From: an uncultured Collinsella sp.
Lineage (GTDB): Bacteria > Actinomycetota > Coriobacteriia > Coriobacteriales > Coriobacteriaceae
Assembly: GCA_902495545.1 (NCBI GenBank)
Contig: CABUXM010000068.1
Location: forward strand, 1 to 10,821
Length of the DNA: 10,821 bases
Direction: 5' to 3'
The translations under genes were made by a program, and so were the position numbers. Of the stretch, positions 6,919 to 10,821 are shown in pieces; the first letter of the stretch is position 1, and every line of letters begins with the position of its first letter. The notes under the pieces are model-generated. The model was not told where the DNA came from, did no database searches, and worked only from the letters and a program-made list of their open reading frames with translations.

Positions 6919-6943
6919 GGATTACGTAACAGGGAGCTCGAAC

Positions 6944-9043
6944 TTAGGCGTTCTTGCTCATGACCTCGTCCACGATGGACTTGGGCGCGGGCTCATAAGA
7001 GTCGAACTGCATCGTGTAGGATGCACGGCCCTGGGTCTGGGAGCGAAGGTCGGTAGCGTAACCGAACATCTCGCCCAGCGGCACCTTGGCACGGATGAGC
7101 TTGCTGTTCTTGCGATCCTCCATGCCCTCGATCTTGCCGCGGCGACCGGAGAGGTTGCCCATAACGTCGCCCATGTACTGCTCAGGGGTCTCGACCTCGA
7201 CAGCCATGATCGGCTCGAGCAGCTGCGGATCGGACTTCTTGAGGGCGTCCTTGATAGCCATGGAACCGGCGATCTTGAAGGCGGCCTCGGAGGAGTCGAC
7301 CTCGTGGTAAGAACCGTCGAACAGGGTGACCTTAACGTCGAGGACCGGGAAGCCGGCGATAACACCGGTGTTCAGGGCCTCCTGGATGCCCTTGTCGATG
7401 GACGGGATGTACTCCTTGGGCACGACGCCGCCGACGATAGCGTTGACGAACTCGTAGCCGAAGCCCTCCTCCATCTTCTCGAGCTTGATGACGGCGTGGC
7501 CGTACTGACCGCGACCGCCGGACTGACGGACGAACTTGCCCTCAGCCTTCTCGACGTCGTGACCAGCGGTCTCGCGGTAGGCAACCTGGGGCTTACCAAC
7601 GTTAGCGTCAACCTTGAACTCGCGGAGCAGACGGTCGACGATGATCTCGAGGTGCAGCTCGCCCATGCCGGCGATGATGGTCTGGCCGGTCTCGTGGTTG
7701 GTGGACACCTGGAAGGTCGGGTCCTCTTCGGCGAGCTTGGTCAGAGCCAGGGACATCTTGTCCTGCTCGGCCTTGGTCTTGGGCTCGATGGCAACGTCGA
7801 TAACGGGCTTAGCGAACTCGATCTTCTCGAGGACGATCTCCTTGCCCTCGGCGCACAGGGTGTCACCGGTGGTGGAGTTCTTGAAGCCGACGCAAGCGAC
7901 GATGTCGCCAGCGGCAGCGTCGTCACGGTCGATACGCTCGGCAGCGTTCATCTCGAGGATGCGGCCGAGGCGCTCGCGCTGACCGTTGGAAGCGTTGACC
8001 ACGTAGGAGCCGGACTCGGCGCGGCCGGAGTAAACGCGGACATAGGTGAGCTTACCGACGAACGGGTCGGTCATGATCTTGAAGACCAGGCCGGAGAAGG
8101 GCTCGTCGAAGGAAGGATGACGCTGAATCTCCTCGCCGGTGTCCGGATCGGTACCGGTGACGGCCTCGACGTCGAGCGGGCTGGGCAGGTAGTCGACGAC
8201 AGCGTCGAGCAGCTCCTGAACGCCCTTGTTCTTGTAGGCGGAGCCCACGAAGACGAGGTTGAGCTCGTTGGCCAGAACACCCTTGCGCAGAGCAGCCTTG
8301 AGCTCCTCGACGGTGAAGTCCTCCTCCATGAGGATCTTCTCCATGAGCTCGTCGTCAAAGCTGGCAGCAGCGTCGAGGAGCTCCTCGCGCTTGGTGGCAG
8401 CGATGTCGGCAAACTCAGCCGGGATCTCGTCCATCGGCTCGGGGTAGGTCATGCCCTTCTCGTCGGCCTTGAAGTCCCATGCAGTCATGGTGACCAGGTC
8501 GATGACGCCCCAGAAGTTGTCCTCGGCGCCCATCGGGACCTGAGCGGCCACGGCGTTAGCGTCGAGACGATCCTTCATGGTTTCGATAGCGTTGAAGAAG
8601 TCAGCGCCCACGCGATCATACTTGTTGATGAAGGCGATGCGGGGGACGTTGAAGGTAGAAGCCTGACGCCAAACGGTCTCAGACTGGGGCTGGACGCCGG
8701 CAACGGCGTCGAAGACGGCGACAGCGCCATCGAGGACGCGCAGGCAGCGCTCGACCTCGGCGGTGAAGTCAACGTGGCCCGGGGTGTCGATGATCTGGAT
8801 GCGGTAGTCCTTACCGTCCTTGTTCCAGAAGCAGGTGGTAGCAGCGGAGGTAATGGTTACGCCGCGCTCCTGCTCCTGAACCATCCAGTCCATGGTGGCA
8901 GCGCCTTCATGGACCTCACCGATCTTGTGGGTCTTACCGGTGTAGTAAAGAATACGCTCGGTCGTGGTGGTCTTACCGGCATCGATGTGGGCCATGATGC
9001 CGATGTTACGGGTATCGGAAAGCTTGTACTTAGGCTTAGCCAT
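6944..9043 (-). CDS. fusA: Translation elongation factor G
   Basis: EF-G is the GTPase that drives translocation of tRNA and mRNA on the ribosome and, with RRF, ribosome recycling. The 699-residue product is full length. G-domain motifs are AHIDAGKTTTTER (18-30), the switch I region RGVTITSAATT (60-70), DTPGHVDF (86-93) and the guanine-specificity motif at 140-143. That motif reads NKYD here, whereas the common bacterial form is NKMD. Domain IV contains QSGGRGQYGHAV, the expected segment before the decoding-site loop. The gene starts 19 nt after the rpsG stop with AAGGAA 5 nt before ATG, and ends in TAA. It is followed by rpsJ; no tuf gene is found next to it. Confidence 0.97.
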   Translation of the reverse strand: MAKPKYKLSDTRNIGIMAHIDAGKTTTTERILYYTGKTHKIGEVHEGAATMDWMVQEQERGVTITSAATTCFWNKDGKDYRIQIIDTPGHVDFTAEVERCLRVLDGAVAVFDAVAGVQPQSETVWRQASTFNVPRIAFINKYDRVGADFFNAIETMKDRLDANAVAAQVPMGAEDNFWGVIDLVTMTAWDFKADEKGMTYPEPMDEIPAEFADIAATKREELLDAAASFDDELMEKILMEEDFTVEELKAALRKGVLANELNLVFVGSAYKNKGVQELLDAVVDYLPSPLDVEAVTGTDPDTGEEIQRHPSFDEPFSGLVFKIMTDPFVGKLTYVRVYSGRAESGSYVVNASNGQRERLGRILEMNAAERIDRDDAAAGDIVACVGFKNSTTGDTLCAEGKEIVLEKIEFAKPVIDVAIEPKTKAEQDKMSLALTKLAEEDPTFQVSTNHETGQTIIAGMGELHLEIIVDRLLREFKVDANVGKPQVAYRETAGHDVEKAEGKFVRQSGGRGQYGHAVIKLEKMEEGFGYEFVNAIVGGVVPKEYIPSIDKGIQEALNTGVIAGFPVLDVKVTLFDGSYHEVDSSEAAFKIAGSMAIKDALKKSDPQLLEPIMAVEVETPEQYMGDVMGNLSGRRGKIEGMEDRKNSKLIRAKVPLGEMFGYATDLRSQTQGRASYTMQFDSYEPAPKSIVDEVMSKNA

Positions 9044-9062
9044 GTTAGTTCCTTACCTTAAC

Positions 9063-9536
9063 TTACCAACGATAGTGAGAGAACGCGCGGTTGGCCTCGG
9101 CCATCTTGAAGACGTCCTCACGCTTCTTGACGGAAGCGCCCAGGCCGTTGGATGCGTCGAGGATCTCGTTGGCGAGACGCTCGGCCATGGTCTTCTCCTT
9201 GCGAGCGCGGGAGAAGTTGACGATCCAGCGGATACCCAGAGCGGTGGAACGACGGGAGTTGACCTCCATCGGGACCTGATAGGTAGCGCCACCGACACGC
9301 TTGGGCTTAACCTCGAGCGTGGGCTTGACGTTGTCCATAGCCTTCTTGAAGGTAGCGAGAGCGTCGCCACCCTCGGACTTCTCGGCAACGATCTCGAAAG
9401 CGGTGTAAACGATGCGCTCAGCGGTGGCCTTCTTGCCGTCAAGAAGGACCTTGTTGATGAGCTGAGTCACCAGGCGGTTGTTGTAAACGGCGTCAGGCTG
9501 AACCTCACGACGATTAGCTGCTGCACGACGCGGCAT
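9063..9536 (-). CDS. rpsG: 30S ribosomal protein S7
   Basis: S7 nucleates assembly of the 30S head by binding the 3' major domain of 16S rRNA. The product has 157 residues, a normal length. It shows the typical MPRRAAANRREVQPDAVYNN start, LINKVLLDGKKATAERIVY, and the conserved RRSTALGIRWIVNFSRARKEKTM (94-116). The short C-terminus ends AFSHYRW. AAGGAGAT stands 5 nt before ATG. It lies 73 nt after rpsL, and this gap contains a strong hairpin (9559-9584). The gap to fusA is 19 nt. Confidence 0.96.
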   Translation of the reverse strand: MPRRAAANRREVQPDAVYNNRLVTQLINKVLLDGKKATAERIVYTAFEIVAEKSEGGDALATFKKAMDNVKPTLEVKPKRVGGATYQVPMEVNSRRSTALGIRWIVNFSRARKEKTMAERLANEILDASNGLGASVKKREDVFKMAEANRAFSHYRW

Positions 9537-9558
9537 GTGAAATCTCCTTAAGTGTCTA

Positions 9559-9584
9559 CCGTGCGGCGCTTAGGCGGCACACGG
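9559..9584 (-). promoter_or_regulatory. Stable hairpin in the rpsL-rpsG intercistronic region, possible S7 autoregulatory site
   Basis: On the minus strand, arms CCGTGTGCCGC and GCGCCGCACGG enclose the 4-nt loop CTAA, with one C-C mismatch and one G-U pair. It ends about 15 nt before the rpsG binding site. In E. coli, S7 represses the str operon by binding the rpsL-rpsG intercistronic RNA. A comparable role here is inferred from position and stability alone. Confidence 0.5.
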
Positions 9585-9609
9585 CGAAAGTATCAAAACG
9601 TTATCTGGC

Positions 9610-9987
9610 TTATTTAGCCTTGGGGCGCTTAGCACCGTACTTGGAACGGGCCTGCATACGGTTCTGGACCGGAGCAGCGTCGTAGGCGCCACGGATGACG
9701 TGATAACGGACACCAGGGAGGTCACGGACACGACCGCCGCGGACGAGCACGATGGAGTGCTCCTGCAGGTTGTGGCCCTCACCCGGGATGTAAGCAGTAA
9801 CTTCGATGCCGTTGACGAGGCGAACACGGGCAACCTTACGAAGAGCCGAGTTCGGCTTCTTGGGGCTCGTGGTGAAGACGCGGGTGCACACGCCGCGCTT
9901 CTGGGAGTTGTGCTGCAGAGCAGCGTTCTTGGACTTCTTGGGCACGGAACGACGGCCCTGGCGAACCAGCTGGTTAATAGTAGGCAA
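9610..9987 (-). CDS. rpsL: 30S ribosomal protein S12
   Basis: S12 lies at the decoding centre and controls translational accuracy. The 125-residue product (E. coli 124) begins PTINQLVRQGRR and contains KRGVCTRVFTTSPKKPNSALRK (30-51), VTAYIPGEGHNLQEHS (63-78) and the loop RGGRVRDLPGVRYH (83-96). It aligns without gaps to E. coli S12 over residues 1-96. Lys43 is conserved, but residue 88 is Arg (codon at 9724-9726) where most bacteria have Lys. The start codon is TTG (9985-9987), with AAGGAG (9994-9999) 6 nt upstream. It is the first gene of the str operon, behind the promoter at 10081-10109. Confidence 0.96.
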   Translation of the reverse strand: MPTINQLVRQGRRSVPKKSKNAALQHNSQKRGVCTRVFTTSPKKPNSALRKVARVRLVNGIEVTAYIPGEGHNLQEHSIVLVRGGRVRDLPGVRYHVIRGAYDAAPVQNRMQARSKYGAKRPKAK

Positions 9988-10043
9988 AGCGTACTCCTTC
10001 TCGAATGATTCCAGCTTTCTGTAAAGTGCAACGGCTTGAATCG

Positions 10044-10061
10044 AGGGGTCAGCATCCCCCT
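10044..10061 (-). other. Short hairpin in the rpsL mRNA leader
   Basis: The arms AGGGG and CCCCT (10044-10048, 10057-10061) enclose 8 nt. It lies about 15 nt after the transcription start predicted from the promoter, within a leader of roughly 87 nt. No U-run follows, so it is not an attenuator terminator. A protective or regulatory role is possible but unsupported. Confidence 0.3.
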
Positions 10062-10080
10062 ACGAAACACGCAGTTCGAT

Positions 10081-10109
10081 AGGATACGTGGCGTTAGCTG
10101 TGTCGTCAA
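10081..10109 (-). promoter_or_regulatory. Sigma-70 type promoter of the rpsL-rpsG-fusA-rpsJ operon
   Basis: On the minus strand, TTGACG (10104-10109) is followed after exactly 17 nt by TATCCT (10081-10086), matching the -35 and -10 consensus in 5 of 6 and 4 of 6 positions. Transcription would start near 10074, giving a leader of about 87 nt before the rpsL TTG. It is the only convincing promoter pair I see upstream of the operon. Confidence 0.75.
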
Positions 10110-10188
10110 CAGACCACGCCGCCGGGCGTATCCCAAAATTGGCACATTTCCGCAAAGCCTACACAAATGGAATCCCCTTCTGTACGCG

Positions 10189-10377
10189 GGGACAGATTCC
10201 CGGGCCGGGCGGCGCAGGGGTTAAGTTTGCTGCTCTACAGTCCTGGCTCGCACGGAGGCCACATTAAGTGGCCTCCGGCTCGTGCGGAACTCGCGACAAA
10301 CTTAACCCCTGTGCCGCCCGGCCCGGGAATCCGACGTGCTCGTCGGGGCAACGTTACCTTCCAAAAAGGGACAGATT
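10189..10377 (+). repeat. Direct repeat GGGACAGATT on both sides of the large inverted repeat
   Basis: The 10-mer GGGACAGATT occurs at 10189-10198 and 10368-10377. The left copy runs into the left arm of the 137-nt inverted repeat; the right copy lies 36 bp beyond the right arm and continues TTATTTTGG. The spacing brackets the palindromic unit. From general memory, GGGACAGATT-like motifs occur near REP-associated tyrosine transposase loci, but no transposase is present in this window. Confidence 0.5.
10195..10331. repeat. 137-nt nested inverted repeat: 35-nt arms with an inner 10-bp hairpin
   Basis: The arms at 10195-10229 and 10297-10331 pair at 34 of 35 positions; the remaining pair (10214/10312) is G opposite T, which can still wobble-pair in RNA. 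Inside, CGGAGGCCAC (10253-10262) and GTGGCCTCCG (10268-10277) form a second hairpin with loop ATTAA. A third 6-bp hairpin, CCGACG-TGCT-CGTCGG (10331-10346), abuts the right arm. To the left, GGAATC at 10169-10174 could compete for the GATTCC that begins the left arm. No T-run follows the arms on either strand, so it is not a simple terminator. It could be an interspersed palindromic repeat, a non-autonomous mobile element, or a structured RNA. Confidence 0.85.
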
Positions 10378-10457
10378 TATTTTGGTCGGTTTTATCTGGG
10401 GAAACGTCGCGCTCCAGCGGTGATCTGCTCTCATCTGTCGCATGGAAATCGGCGGCG

Positions 10458-10590
10458 TTTTCGGAAGTATGCGGCAAATTTTGAACTTGCTGAGCGCACA
10501 AGGGTTTTGCGATAACAAACCGGCAGGTAGAACGCTTGAGCATATGCGGTGTGGTCGGCCTATCGGGATTTTGCCGCATACTTCCGAAAA
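10458..10590. repeat. 133-bp element with perfect 21-bp terminal inverted repeats
   Basis: The arms at 10458-10478 (starting TTTTCGGAAGTATGCGG) and 10570-10590 are exact reverse complements over 21 bp and enclose 91 bp. The interior has its own small dyads, for example GGTTT-TGCGATAAC-AAACC (10503-10521). No ribosome binding site or credible coding sequence is inside. No clear target-site duplication is visible: TCGG occurs near both ends but does not abut the left arm. The size and architecture resemble a miniature inverted-repeat element. A structured RNA is the alternative. Confidence 0.75.
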
Positions 10591-10627
10591 TCGGACGAAT
10601 GTCGCTCGCTTTAACCGCCCATTTAAC

Positions 10628-10663
10628 GCAAAATGGGCCGCCTCCCCTAGTAGGAAGCGGCCC
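10628..10663 (-). terminator. Intrinsic terminator of the gene at the right edge
   Basis: On the minus strand, an 11-bp stem (10653-10663 with 10635-10645, one G-U pair) and a 7-nt loop are followed by ATTTTGC (10628-10634). It starts 7 nt after the stop codon at 10670. The C-A mismatch on the plus strand becomes a G-U wobble only on the minus strand, which supports minus-strand use. Confidence 0.8.
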
Positions 10664-10669
10664 CAAATC

Positions 10670-10821
10670 TTACGAATAGACGATGGTAAAGGGTACTTCT
10701 GTTTCGGTCTCTCCTGTTGATGTGTACCTCGTGCCCTCAAGGGTTACCGAGACCACTTGATCGACATTGATCAGTTTTGTCGGCACCGAGATGTTCTCTC
10801 CACTATTGCGCGTCATCGAGA
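10670..10821 (-). CDS. C-terminal end of an unidentified protein; gene runs off the right edge
   Basis: The only frame open from the right edge on the minus strand reads MTRNSGENISVPTKLINV, then VSVTLEGTRYTSTG, and ends EVPFTIVYS with TAA at 10670-10672. About 50 codons are visible. The pattern of alternating polar and hydrophobic residues suggests beta strands, but I recognise no family. An intrinsic terminator 7 nt after the stop supports this as a real gene end. The internal ATG close to the edge (10817-10819 region) has no visible binding site in the window, so I treat it as internal. It lies in the same direction as the str operon but is separated from it by about 680 bp and its own terminator. 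Confidence 0.6.
   Translation of the reverse strand, partial: SMTRNSGENISVPTKLINVDQVVSVTLEGTRYTSTGETETEVPFTIVYS

Larger units (their letters stand above)
9988..10669. other. Gene-free, structure-rich intergenic region
   Basis: These 682 bp hold the rpsL leader and promoter, two large inverted-repeat structures, a repeated GGGACAGATT motif and a terminator. Open frames of 60-143 codons cross the region, but they run through the inverted repeats and the terminator, lack supporting binding sites and match no family I recognise. I therefore call no gene. The stretch 10110-10168 between the promoter and the first repeat shows nothing distinctive. From about 10350 to 10600 the sequence is richer in A/T runs than the flanking genes. 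Confidence 0.65.

Noticed and set aside
6554..9061. An 835-codon open frame on the plus strand antisense to fusA
   Set aside because: It mirrors the codon periodicity of the GC-rich fusA and rpsJ genes, is very rich in Leu, Val, Gly and Asp in a repetitive way, and starts inside the terminator region without a binding site. fusA on the other strand is unmistakable.
10235..10666. 143-codon minus-strand frame across the intergenic region, and overlapping frames of 128 and 92 codons
   Set aside because: They run through a terminator and two inverted repeats and overlap one another in different frames. None has a convincing binding site or recognisable domain. They are more likely a product of repeat DNA than genes.
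1..10821. CRISPR arrays, tRNA or rRNA genes, complete insertion sequences or prophage genes
   Set aside because: I found no regularly spaced direct repeats, no tRNA-like cloverleaf with a CCA-adjacent acceptor stem, and no transposase or phage protein motifs.

Overview
The window looks like the chromosome of a high-GC, anaerobic, gut-type actinobacterium of the class Coriobacteriia, most likely Collinsella or a close relative. This placement is an inference from the GC-rich codon use, the protein sequences, and a FabK-type fatty acid synthesis operon next to ribosomal genes. No rRNA or other taxonomic marker is present to settle it.

Left part (1-5506, minus strand): a tightly packed type II fatty acid synthesis operon read from right to left, fabH-acpP-fabK-fabD-fabG-fabF-accB. 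It is cut at the left edge inside accB. FabH condenses acetyl-CoA with malonyl-ACP, FabD loads malonate onto ACP, FabF elongates, FabG reduces the 3-keto group, and FabK (an FMN enzyme) performs the enoyl reduction. AccB carries biotin for malonyl-CoA synthesis. Several genes are coupled: fabK and fabD overlap by 13 nt, acpP and fabK are 2 nt apart, and fabF and accB are 3 nt apart. No dehydratase (fabZ), accC or accD/A lies inside the window; they would be expected beyond the left edge.

Middle (5507-6574): a 176-bp divergent intergenic region carries two near-identical 19-bp repeats and two small palindromes. It is followed by birA on the plus strand, a single-domain biotin-protein ligase whose substrate (AccB) is encoded by the divergent operon. 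A strong 17-bp hairpin terminator separates convergent birA and rpsJ.

Right part (6575-9987, minus strand): a modified str operon, rpsL-rpsG-fusA-rpsJ, with a good sigma-70 type promoter at 10081-10109. rpsJ sits where tuf usually is, and it is followed by a terminator rather than by rplC. rpsL and rpsJ both start with TTG. S12 naturally has Arg at position 88, the position where Lys-to-Arg changes give streptomycin resistance elsewhere.

Right end (9988-10821): about 680 bp without a credible gene, dense in secondary structure. It holds a 137-nt nested inverted repeat with 35-nt arms, a 133-bp element bounded by perfect 21-bp inverted repeats, and a repeated GGGACAGATT motif. At the edge is the C-terminal end of an unidentified minus-strand gene, followed by its own terminator.
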